A stretch of DNA of 64,000 bases, taken from positions 4,898,001 to 4,962,000 of the forward strand of contig NZ_CP109496.1 of NCBI RefSeq assembly GCF_036231355.1, written 5' to 3'. The notes under the pieces are model-generated. The model was given only the letters and a program-made list of their open reading frames with translations. It was not told the origin of the DNA and did not search any database. Origin of the DNA: Streptomyces sp. NBC_01431 (GTDB lineage: Bacteria; Actinomycetota; Actinomycetes; Streptomycetales; Streptomycetaceae). The position numbers and the translations under genes are program-made. This document shows positions 57,290-64,000 of the stretch, in pieces. Position 1 is the stretch's first letter. The number at the start of each line of letters is the position of its first letter.

Positions 57290-58432
57290 ATGGCAGATCT
57301 GCAGGACGACCCCCAGGACACCCCGGGGGTCGGCGAACTCGACGCGCCCGCCCCGGCCGCGCCGCCGGACTCGGACGCGGGCCCCGCCCCCGCGCCCGCA
57401 CCGGAACACGGCGACGACCTCCGTCGCGCCCGCACCCTGCTGGCCGCCCACCCCGTGGCCGACGGCCACAACACCCTGGCACGGGCGCTGGCGCTGACCC
57501 CCTGGCAGGATCTGGAGGCCGGCGAGAGCTCCCTCGACACGGACATCCCGCGACTGCGGGCCGGCGGCGTCGGCGCGCAGTTCTGGGCGCTGACCGCCGA
57601 GGACGACGGCACCGAGCCGGTCGCCGGCACCCTCGAACGCCTCGACCGCATCCGCTCGCTGATCGCCGCCTACCCGGAGGGCCTGCGGCTCGCGCTGTCC
57701 GGCGGCGACCTCTCCGACGCCCGCAACTGCGGCCGCATCGCCTCGTTCCTCGGCCCGGTCGCCGCCCATGCGCTCGGTGATTCGCTGGGTACGCTGCGGT
57801 CCCTCCACCTCCTGGGGGTGCGGGCCCTTTCGCTCACCCCGGGCACCAGCTGGACCGAGCCGGGACTCAGCCGCTTCGGGCTGGAAGTCGTGCGGGAGGC
57901 CAACCGGCTCGGCGTACTGCTCGACCTCTGCGGTGCCACCCCCGGCACCTGGCGCCGCACCCTCGGCACCTCCCGGGCCCCCGTGCTGCTCTCCCGTTCG
58001 GCGGCGGCCTCCCTCACCCCGCACCCGCTGAACGCCACGGACGACCTGCTCGCCGCGATCGGCGCGCACCACGGCGTGTGCCTGGTGAGCTTCGCGCCGG
58101 AGCAGATCGAGCGGACCGGCAAGGCCGTGTCCGTCAGCGACGTGGCCGACCACATCGAGCGGGTGCGCGACGTGGCCGGGCCGGGCAACGTGGGTCTGTC
58201 GGGAACGTACGGGCTGATCACGGGCGCGCCGCGCACCCCGGGCCTCGAAGACGCCTCCTGCTATCCGATCCTGATCGCGGAGCTACTCGGCCGCGGTTGG
58301 ACCGATCCCGAGGTGGCGGCCCTGACCTGGGAGAACCTTGCCCGGGTGGTCCGGGACGCGGAGTTCGCCGCCCGCGCCACGCGGGGCGGCGCGTCCAGCG
58401 CCACCCTTGAGGAGCTGGACGGCCCCGGCTAG
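57290..58432 (+). CDS. Dipeptidase-like pseudoenzyme (M19 fold without metal ligands)
   Basis: The 380-aa product aligns along most of its length with the dipeptidase two genes upstream, after an Asp/Pro/Ala-rich head of about 45 residues. Every zinc ligand is replaced: HxD becomes HNT (VADGHNTLARA), the bridging Glu region becomes FLGPVAAHAL, the two histidines become Cys-Gly (LLDLCGATPG) and Arg (LLSRSAAAS), and the Asp becomes Thr (GLSGTYGLITG). The frame is intact and codon use normal, so it is under selection but not as a hydrolase; a regulatory, binding or scaffold role is likely. ATG 57290 follows a GGGAGCC patch. Its stop shares CTAG with the next gene's stop. Confidence 0.85.
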   Translation: MADLQDDPQDTPGVGELDAPAPAAPPDSDAGPAPAPAPEHGDDLRRARTLLAAHPVADGHNTLARALALTPWQDLEAGESSLDTDIPRLRAGGVGAQFWALTAEDDGTEPVAGTLERLDRIRSLIAAYPEGLRLALSGGDLSDARNCGRIASFLGPVAAHALGDSLGTLRSLHLLGVRALSLTPGTSWTEPGLSRFGLEVVREANRLGVLLDLCGATPGTWRRTLGTSRAPVLLSRSAAASLTPHPLNATDDLLAAIGAHHGVCLVSFAPEQIERTGKAVSVSDVADHIERVRDVAGPGNVGLSGTYGLITGAPRTPGLEDASCYPILIAELLGRGWTDPEVAALTWENLARVVRDAEFAARATRGGASSATLEELDGPG

Positions 58433-59754
58433 GCGCGCGGACGGCCCATCGCGCGGTAGGTCCAGCCCGCGTCCCGCCACTTGGCGGGGTCGAGCGCGTT
58501 GCGGCCGTCCAGGATTATCCGCGACGAGGCGGCCGTGGCGAGCTCGGCCGGGTCGAGGTCGCGGAACTCGCGCCACTCCGTCAGGTGCAGCACCACATCG
58601 GCGCCGCGCACGGCCTCCAGCGCACTCGGCGCGTACCCGAGCGTCGGGAAGACGCGGCGGGCGTTGTCCATGCCCTTCGGGTCGTACACCGTGACCTGCC
58701 CGCCCTGGAGGTGGATCTGCCCGGCGACGTTCAGCGCGGGGGAGTCCCGTACGTCGTCGGAGTCGGGCTTGAAGGTGGCGCCGAGCACGGCGACCCGCTT
58801 GCCGAGGAAGGTCTCGCCGCCCACCGCCTCGCGGGCCAGCTCCACCATGTGGCCGCGGCGGCGCATGTTGACCGAGTCGACCTCGCGCAGGAACGTCAGC
58901 GCCTGGTCGGCGCCGAGCTCACCGGCCCGCGCCATGAACGCCCGGATGTCCTTGGGCAGGCAGCCGCCGCCGAAGCCGATGCCGGCCCGCAGGAACTTCT
59001 TCCCGATGCGCTCGTCGTGGCCGATGGCCTCGGCCAGCTTCACCACGTCGCCGTCGGCGGCCTCGCACACCTCGGCCATGGCGTTGATGAACGAGATCTT
59101 GGTGGCGAGGAAGGAGTTGGCCGCGGTCTTGACCAGTTCGGCGGTCGGGAAGTCGGTCACCACGAACGGCGAGCCCGCGCCGATGGGGCCCGCGTACACC
59201 TCGCGAAGCAGCTTCTCGGCGCGCTCGCTCTCCACGCCGACCACGAGCCGGTCCGGGTGCAGGGTGTCGTCGACGGCGAAGCCCTCGCGCAGGAACTCGG
59301 GGTTCCACGCCAGCTCCACGCCCTCGGGGAGGTCCTCGGCCAGCCGGGCCGCCGAGCCGACCGGCACCGTCGACTTGCCCACGACGAGCGCGCCGTCCCG
59401 CAGGTGCGGTGCCAGCGAGGCGAAGGCGGCATCGACGTACGACATGTCGCACGCGTACTCGCCGTGCTTCTGCGGCGTGTTCACACAGACGAAGTGCACG
59501 TCGCCGAACGCGCCGACCTCCTCCCAGGAGGTGGTGAACCGCAGCCGCCCGCTGGAGCCGTCCAGGCCCGCGACGTGCTTGGCCAGCAGTTCCTCAAGAC
59601 CGGGCTCGTACATGGGGACGCGTCCGCGCGCGAGCATCTCGATCTTCTCGGGGACCACGTCAAGGCCCAGCACCTCGAACCCCAGCTCCGCCATGGCCGC
59701 GGCATGGGTGGCTCCGAGGTATCCGGTGCCGATCACAGTGATCTTGAGGGCCAT
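58429..59754 (-). CDS. ugd: UDP-glucose/GDP-mannose dehydrogenase family enzyme (Ugd)
   Basis: The 441-aa NAD-dependent enzyme oxidises UDP-glucose (or a related nucleotide sugar) to the uronic acid in two steps. It has the N-terminal Rossmann motif ITVIGTGYLGATHAAAMAEL, VNTPQKHGEYACDMSYVD, GKSTVPVGSA, the catalytic Cys in GIGFGGGCLPKDIRAFM near residue 260, and the C-terminal NAD/UDP part KRVAVLGATFKPDSDDVRDS. The start ATG 59754 follows AGGAGCACCGC. It is convergent with the pseudodipeptidase gene, and the two stop codons overlap in CTAG. It can supply sugar acids for wall teichuronic-type polymers. Confidence 0.93.
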   Translation of the reverse strand: MALKITVIGTGYLGATHAAAMAELGFEVLGLDVVPEKIEMLARGRVPMYEPGLEELLAKHVAGLDGSSGRLRFTTSWEEVGAFGDVHFVCVNTPQKHGEYACDMSYVDAAFASLAPHLRDGALVVGKSTVPVGSAARLAEDLPEGVELAWNPEFLREGFAVDDTLHPDRLVVGVESERAEKLLREVYAGPIGAGSPFVVTDFPTAELVKTAANSFLATKISFINAMAEVCEAADGDVVKLAEAIGHDERIGKKFLRAGIGFGGGCLPKDIRAFMARAGELGADQALTFLREVDSVNMRRRGHMVELAREAVGGETFLGKRVAVLGATFKPDSDDVRDSPALNVAGQIHLQGGQVTVYDPKGMDNARRVFPTLGYAPSALEAVRGADVVLHLTEWREFRDLDPAELATAASSRIILDGRNALDPAKWRDAGWTYRAMGRPRA

Positions 59755-59896
59755 GCGGTGCTCCTGGAAGTGCGGCTCGGGAGGCGGGCTCGGGCGTACG
59801 GGCGACAAACGCGCTGCCCGAGCATAGTCGGGCCCCGCAGGACCCCCCTTTCCGGGCTGTCGCCAAGCTCACGTATGCCTGGGGCCGCCCTGGCCT

Positions 59897-59926
59897 CTAA
59901 AATTAGGTTACTTAACGGTAGTTAGC
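59897..59926 (+). promoter_or_regulatory. AT-rich operator/promoter of the acyl-CoA dehydrogenase gene
   Basis: An AT-rich island in this G+C genome holds TAAC-GGTA-GTTA (59913-59924), a perfect 4+4 inverted repeat with a 4-base centre, and the half-sites TTAGGTTAC and TAGTTAG around it. It ends 22 nt before the start codon. TetR-family regulators of fatty-acid genes use similar TTA/TAA-rich palindromes, so it may be a repressor site; the regulator is not in the window. Confidence 0.45.
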
Positions 59927-59948
59927 GTCGCTTGGGGAGTGAGAGACC

Positions 59949-61133
59949 GTGGCCGGAACGGCTGGAAACGCAGGACACACGGGCAACTCGGAGTTCGACC
60001 TGTACCGCCCGTCCGAGGAGCACGACATGCTCCGCGACGCCATCCGCTCGCTCGCCGAGGCCAAGATCGGCCCGTACGCGGCCGAGGTCGACGAGCAGGC
60101 CCGCTTCCCCCGGGAGGCGCTCGACGCGCTCGTCGCCAATGACCTGCACGCCGTGCACGTGCCGGAGGAGTACGGCGGCGCCGGCGCCGACGCGCTCGCG
60201 ACGGTGATCGTGATCGAGGAGGTCGCGCGGGTCTGCGCCTCCTCCTCGCTCATCCCGGCCGTGAACAAGCTCGGCTCGCTCCCGGTGATCCTCTCCGGCT
60301 CCGAGGAGCTGAAGAAGAAGTACCTGGGCCCGCTGGCCAAGGGCGAGGGCATGTTCTCGTACTGCCTCTCCGAGCCGGACGCGGGCTCGGACGCGGCGGG
60401 CATGAAGACGAAGGCCGTCCGCGACGGCGACTTCTGGGTCCTCAACGGCGTGAAGCGCTGGATCACCAACGCCGGTGAGAGCGAGTACTACACGGTGATG
60501 GCCGTGACCGACCCCGAGAAGCGCTCGAAGGGCATCAGCGCCTTCGTCGTGGAGAAGTCGGACGAGGGCGTCTCCTTCGGCGCCCCCGAGAAGAAGCTCG
60601 GCATCAAGGGCTCCCCGACCCGCGAGGTCTACCTCGACAATGTGCGCATCCCGGCCGACCGCATGATCGGCGAGGAGGGCACCGGCTTCGCCACGGCGAT
60701 GAAGACCCTGGACCACACCCGCATCACGATCGCGGCCCAGGCCCTCGGCATCGCACAGGGGGCCCTGGACTACGCCAAGGGCTACGTCCAGGAGCGCAAG
60801 CAGTTCGGCAAGGCGATCGCCGAGTTCCAGGGCGTCCAGTTCATGCTGGCCGACATGGCCATGAAGCTGGAGGCCGCCCGCCAGCTCACCTACGCGGCCG
60901 CCGCCAAGTCCGAGCGCCTCGACGGCGACCTGACGTTCTTCGGCGCCGCCGCCAAGTGCTTCGCCTCCGACGTGGCGATGGAGATCACCACCGACGCGGT
61001 CCAGCTGCTCGGCGGCTACGGCTACACCCGCGACTACCCGGTCGAGCGCATGATGCGCGACGCGAAGATCACCCAGATCTACGAAGGCACCAACCAGGTC
61101 CAGCGGATCGTGATGTCGCGCAACCTGCCGTAG
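59949..61133 (+). CDS. Acyl-CoA dehydrogenase
   Basis: The 394-aa flavoprotein catalyses the first dehydrogenation step of beta-oxidation, with electron-transferring flavoprotein as acceptor. It has FRPSEEHDMLRDAIRSLAE-like N-terminal helices, the FAD-binding FSYCLSEPDAGSDAAGM and WITNAGESEYYTVMA, DHTRITIAAQALGIAQGALD, QFGKAIAEFQGVQFMLADMA, and the catalytic Glu in YEGTNQVQRIVMSRNL at the end. GTG 59949 has GGGGAG upstream. It is a single-gene transcript between an AT-rich promoter and a strong terminator. Confidence 0.95.
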   Translation: MAGTAGNAGHTGNSEFDLYRPSEEHDMLRDAIRSLAEAKIGPYAAEVDEQARFPREALDALVANDLHAVHVPEEYGGAGADALATVIVIEEVARVCASSSLIPAVNKLGSLPVILSGSEELKKKYLGPLAKGEGMFSYCLSEPDAGSDAAGMKTKAVRDGDFWVLNGVKRWITNAGESEYYTVMAVTDPEKRSKGISAFVVEKSDEGVSFGAPEKKLGIKGSPTREVYLDNVRIPADRMIGEEGTGFATAMKTLDHTRITIAAQALGIAQGALDYAKGYVQERKQFGKAIAEFQGVQFMLADMAMKLEAARQLTYAAAAKSERLDGDLTFFGAAAKCFASDVAMEITTDAVQLLGGYGYTRDYPVERMMRDAKITQIYEGTNQVQRIVMSRNLP

Positions 61134-61147
61134 TTCCAAGGCAGTTG

Positions 61148-61187
61148 AAAGGGCCTGCCCCCGGCGGAACCGGGGGCAGGCCCTTTC
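61148..61187. terminator. Bidirectional terminator after acyl-CoA dehydrogenase
   Basis: AAAGGGCCTGCCCCCGG (61148-61164) and CCGGGGGCAGGCCCTTT (61170-61186) form a perfect 17-bp stem between the convergent dehydrogenase and LCP genes, with T-runs on both sides. Confidence 0.9.
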
Positions 61188-61205
61188 GCGTGGTGGCCGC
61201 GGTGG

Positions 61206-62531
61206 CTACTTGACCGTGACCTTGTCGTCGTTCTTCAGCTCGTTCACCAGCTGGGTGACCTTCGGCTTGTCCCACAGCAGGGACGTCTGCGGGCCGTCGC
61301 CCGCCACCGGCATGTTCATCGAGATGCCGTCGCCGCTCGTGATGCCCTTCATCGCCCAGAACATGTCGGCCAGGTCGAACAGGCCCATGTCCTTGTCCAC
61401 GATCAGGGTGTCCAGGCCCGCGCCCATCACCGGGTACAGCTTGAAGGGGTTCAGGACCGTCGACGGGGTCGCCGTCTGGCTGGCCAGGGCGGACAGGAAC
61501 TTCTGCTGGTTCTTGGTGCGCTCCAGGTCGCCGGCGGCGTACCCGTGCCGGTTGCGCACGAAGGCGAGGGCCTGCTGACCGTTGAGGGTCTGCTTGCCCT
61601 TCTTGAAGTCCGCGCCGGAGTCCTTGTCCTTGATGTCCTGCGGGATGTCGAGCTCCACACCGCCCACCGCGTCCACGATGTTCGCGAACCCCGCGAAGCC
61701 GATCTCCGCGTAGTGGTCGATGTGCAGTCCGGTGTTCGCCTCGACGGTGCGGACCAGCAGTTCGGGGCCGTCGATGGAGAACGCCGCGTTCAGCTTGTCC
61801 TTGCCCTTGGACGGGAAGGACTTTCCGGAGTCCGAGCCCTTGAAGCTGGGGATCGTCACCCACGAGTCGCGCGGCAGCGAGACCATCGTGTTCCCGTTGT
61901 CGCCGACGTGCAGCAGGATCATCGAGTCGGTCCGCTTGCCCTCGGCCGAGCCGGTGTGCAGCTTCTTCTTCTCGTCGGCGGACATGCCGTCGCGGGAGTC
62001 GGAGCCGACGATCAGGTAGTTGGTGCCCTTGCCGGTCTCGGGGCGGTCGATGACCTTGGAGAGGTCGACCTCGCGGCGCACCTTGGAGTCGGCCCAGAAG
62101 TAGGTGCCGACCGAGGTGGCCACCACGGCGACCACCAGGACCAGCGCGCCGATGGTGATGCGCTTGCGCCAGTTCGGCGCGGCCCCGGGCCGCCCGCCAC
62201 CGCCGCGCCGCGGCCCCTCGGGCCCGCCGGGCCCGCCCGGACCCCGGCCGGCCGGGCTGCCGTAGACGTGACCCTCGCTGTACCCGCTGTCATACGAGCC
62301 GGGCCCGGGGACCCGGGGGGCGCCTTGGCCGTACTGCTGCCCGCCGTAGCCGTCGTCGTACCCGGGTTGCTGGGGCACCGGGCGCTGCGGCGGGTGCGTG
62401 GGTGCGGGCCGCTGGACGTGGCGCATCCGGCGCGCGCCCTCGGGCCGCGCGGCAGAGCTGCCGCGGCCGTAGGCGTCGCGGTCACCGTTTCCGCGGGCGT
62501 TGCCGTCGAGGGCGTCGGGCCATTCGTTCAT
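61206..62531 (-). CDS. LytR-CpsA-Psr (LCP) family phosphotransferase
   Basis: The 441-aa bitopic protein attaches lipid-linked glycopolymers such as teichoic or teichuronic acids to peptidoglycan. A Pro/Gly/Tyr-rich cytoplasmic head (1-125) precedes one membrane helix (about 126-148, ITIGALVLVVAVVATSVG). The LCP domain follows, with TNYLIVGSDSRDGM, RTDSMILLHVGDNG, VSLPRDSWVTIP, DAVGGVELDIPQDI and ALAFVRNRHGYAAGDLERTKNQQ. ATG 62531 or 62543 are both possible starts; neither has a good ribosome site. It is divergent from the thioesterase gene. Confidence 0.92.
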   Translation of the reverse strand: MNEWPDALDGNARGNGDRDAYGRGSSAARPEGARRMRHVQRPAPTHPPQRPVPQQPGYDDGYGGQQYGQGAPRVPGPGSYDSGYSEGHVYGSPAGRGPGGPGGPEGPRRGGGGRPGAAPNWRKRITIGALVLVVAVVATSVGTYFWADSKVRREVDLSKVIDRPETGKGTNYLIVGSDSRDGMSADEKKKLHTGSAEGKRTDSMILLHVGDNGNTMVSLPRDSWVTIPSFKGSDSGKSFPSKGKDKLNAAFSIDGPELLVRTVEANTGLHIDHYAEIGFAGFANIVDAVGGVELDIPQDIKDKDSGADFKKGKQTLNGQQALAFVRNRHGYAAGDLERTKNQQKFLSALASQTATPSTVLNPFKLYPVMGAGLDTLIVDKDMGLFDLADMFWAMKGITSGDGISMNMPVAGDGPQTSLLWDKPKVTQLVNELKNDDKVTVK

Positions 62532-62648
62532 GCGGTCCAGCATGCACGGCACGGTCCGGCCGCTGACAGGGCGGGTGGGAATTCGGGGCAGGGCTGTTGC
62601 AATGCTGATGCAATGAGCGGGGGCGCGTAGGCCGCATAAAGTGAACGC

Positions 62649-63173
62649 ATGACTGATCTTCCGGGCAAGCCGACCTCGGCCTCCCGAACCACCCTGAGCC
62701 ACATCATGACCACCCATGACACCAATCTCCTCGGCACGGTGCACGGCGGTGTGATCATGAAGCTGGTGGACGACGCCGCGGGTGCGGTCGCCGGGCGCCA
62801 CTCGGGCGGCCCGGCCGTCACCGCGTCCATGGACGAGATGGCGTTCCTGCTGCCGGTCAGGGTCGGCGACCTGGTGCATGTGAAGGCGCAGGTCAACTGG
62901 ACCGGCCGGTCCTCGATGGAGGTCGGCGTACGGGTCCTTGCCGAGCGCTGGAACGAGTCGACCCCGGCCCAGCAGGTCGGCTCCGCCTACCTCGTCTTCG
63001 CCGCCGTGGACGCCGACGGCAAGCCCCGCCGGGTGCCGCCGGTGATCCCGGAGACCGAGCGCGACGAGCGCCGCTACCAGGAGGCCCAGATCCGCCGCAC
63101 CCACCGGCTCGCCCGGCGCCGCGCGATCATGGACCTGCGTGAGAAGCGGTCGGCCGAGGGCCTGGACGACTGA
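62649..63173 (+). CDS. Acyl-CoA thioesterase (hotdog fold, YciA-type)
   Basis: The 174-aa product has the hotdog thioesterase motif TTHDTNLLGTVHGGVIMKLVDDA with the catalytic Asp, AVTASMDEMAFLLPVRVGDL and VKAQVNWTGRSSMEVGVRV. The C-terminus is a basic helix (RRTHRLARRRAIMDLREK). It hydrolyses acyl-CoA to free acid and CoA. TAAAGT (62637-62642) lies 6 nt before the ATG with no ribosome site, so the transcript is probably leaderless. Confidence 0.92.
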   Translation: MTDLPGKPTSASRTTLSHIMTTHDTNLLGTVHGGVIMKLVDDAAGAVAGRHSGGPAVTASMDEMAFLLPVRVGDLVHVKAQVNWTGRSSMEVGVRVLAERWNESTPAQQVGSAYLVFAAVDADGKPRRVPPVIPETERDERRYQEAQIRRTHRLARRRAIMDLREKRSAEGLDD

Positions 63174-63187
63174 CCTCGGGGCCCCGG

Positions 63188-63205
63188 CCGGCGAGGGCTC
63201 GCCGG
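63188..63205. terminator. Hairpin between convergent thioesterase and LCP genes
   Basis: CCGGCGAG (63188-63195) and CTCGCCGG (63198-63205) form a perfect stem between the stop at 63173 and the minus-strand stop at 63222. Confidence 0.55.
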
Positions 63206-63221
63206 GCAGCCGCCCGGGGCC

Positions 63222-64000
63222 TCAGGGGCAGACCACCTGGTCCCCGGTCACCGTGCCGAAGTCACCCTGCGGCGGCTCCTGCGCCCGCACCGGGACGACG
63301 TCCTTGAAGTCGGCGCCCGCTGTCACCTTCATCCTGGCGCCGAGCCCCTTGACCGGGTGCAGCTCGCTGCCCGGCAGCGCGATCGAGAGCGACCGCGCCG
63401 AGCGGTCCCAGCGCGGGTCGTACTCGATCAGGGTGCGGCGCATCTCCAGGTTCGTGCTGGCCAGCGGGGTGCCGGTGGTCTTGAAGCCGGTGGCGTGCAG
63501 CGCGTCGTCGACGCGGCGGCCGAGCCCGTCGGTGCGGGTTCCGTTGTAGACCTGCACGTTGATCTGCTCGGGTGCCACCTCCACCATCGCGCCCGATCCC
63601 CGGTGCGGCGGCTTCGCGTCCTTGACGCTCGGCTGCGCGGCCTTCGGCCCGCTCCGCCCGGTCAGCGACTTGTCGTCGCGCAGCAGCCGGAACAGCTTCT
63701 TCGCCTTGGCGTCGTCCCACTTCACCGTCGAGCCGATGCCCTTGACCGGGAAGCTGAGCTGCCCGAGCGGCACGGTCGTGAAGTCCGACGACGAGGGGGA
63801 GAAGCCCTTCATCGCCGAGCCGAACGACAGCATCTCCTCGATCCCGAAGCCCTCGTCGGCGCGTACCGAGGACAGCAGGGACGAGGCGACCTCGCGGAAC
63901 TTCACCGGGTTCAGGAGCACCCCGTTGCTCGTCGCCTTGGAGATCAGCGCCGCCAGGAAGCGCTGCTGGCGCTGCATCCGGCCGAGGTCGGCGGCCCCGT
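63222..64000 (-). CDS. LCP-family protein with LytR C-terminal domain (partial)
   Basis: The C-terminal 258 residues are present; the start lies beyond the window. The first part continues an LCP domain (DLGRMQRQQRFLAALISKATS, then VASSLLSSVRADEGFGIEEM), matching the end of the same domain in the gene at 61206-62531. A LytR_C domain follows (about the last 125 residues: INVQVYNGTRTDGLGRRVDDALHATGFK, IEYDPRWDRSARSLSIALPG). It should anchor wall glycopolymers like its neighbour. It is convergent with the thioesterase gene. Confidence 0.85.
   Translation of the reverse strand, partial: GAADLGRMQRQQRFLAALISKATSNGVLLNPVKFREVASSLLSSVRADEGFGIEEMLSFGSAMKGFSPSSSDFTTVPLGQLSFPVKGIGSTVKWDDAKAKKLFRLLRDDKSLTGRSGPKAAQPSVKDAKPPHRGSGAMVEVAPEQINVQVYNGTRTDGLGRRVDDALHATGFKTTGTPLASTNLEMRRTLIEYDPRWDRSARSLSIALPGSELHPVKGLGARMKVTAGADFKDVVPVRAQEPPQGDFGTVTGDQVVCP

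Overview
The window is a 64-kb piece of a Streptomyces chromosome. The evidence is very high GC with third-position G/C bias, frequent GTG starts, GTGA/ATGA stop-start overlaps, G+C hairpin terminators, a bldA-type tRNA-Leu(UAA), and a gene order that matches from memory the S. coelicolor SCO3098-to-SCO3050 interval (rpf-eno-divIC-ppx-ndh-cfa-ABC-bldA ... thiolase-CBS-hut ... sigma module-peptide transporter-two-component system-purKE-dipeptidases-Ugd-ACAD-LCP). That synteny is recalled, not computed.

Layout. 1-8.1 kb, plus strand: the tail of a LysM protein, a cyclic-di-AMP (ydaO) riboswitch in front of the muralytic gene rpfA, enolase, a DivIC/FtsB-like division protein, a DUF501 protein, a Ppx/GppA phosphatase, a type II NADH dehydrogenase behind a Rex-like palindrome, and a CFA synthase-like methyltransferase. 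8.2-13.2 kb: an ABC exporter pair on the minus strand, then the bldA tRNA and a Bax-inhibitor-1 membrane protein. 13.2-17.6 kb: a beta-1,3-glucanase operon (GH16-CBM6 plus GH64) under a doubled LacI-type palindrome, and small conserved proteins. 17.9-25.9 kb: thiolase, SGNH hydrolase, cystathionine beta-synthase, an RpiR-type regulator and a PLP decarboxylase. 26-31.6 kb: histidine-utilisation genes (hutU, an M20 amidohydrolase, hutF, hutI). A 16-bp motif in front of hutU recurs, inverted, near the RpiR gene, so this regulator is a candidate hut regulator.

32.2-42.6 kb holds an accessory cell-surface glycan locus: FemAB/CelD-like acyltransferase, GT2, NodB deacetylase, large polytopic protein, small membrane protein, GH26-like hydrolase, an enlarged flippase and a DegT-family aminotransferase. 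Two of its genes carry in-frame TTA codons and therefore need the bldA tRNA encoded 20 kb away. 42.7-44.9 kb is a partner-switching module (SigB/F-type sigma factor, STAS antagonist, HATPase anti-sigma). 45.0-49.2 kb is a four-gene operon for secreted wall proteins with LPKTG and LAQTG sorting signals, a duplicated unrecognised domain, an upper-wall anchor-like partner and a neocarzinostatin-like protein; one gene has a TTA codon. This is the best candidate here for a poorly described system.

49.3-64 kb: a POT peptide transporter, a leaderless OmpR-type two-component pair, GtrA, purK-purE with a metallo-dipeptidase and a second dipeptidase-like gene that has lost every metal ligand (pseudoenzyme), UDP-sugar dehydrogenase, acyl-CoA dehydrogenase, two LytR-CpsA-Psr proteins (the last cut by the window edge) and a hotdog thioesterase. 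A dispersed noncoding repeat occurs at 30.4, 37.6-37.7 and 56.9-57.1 kb. I saw no insertion sequence, prophage, CRISPR array or rRNA.
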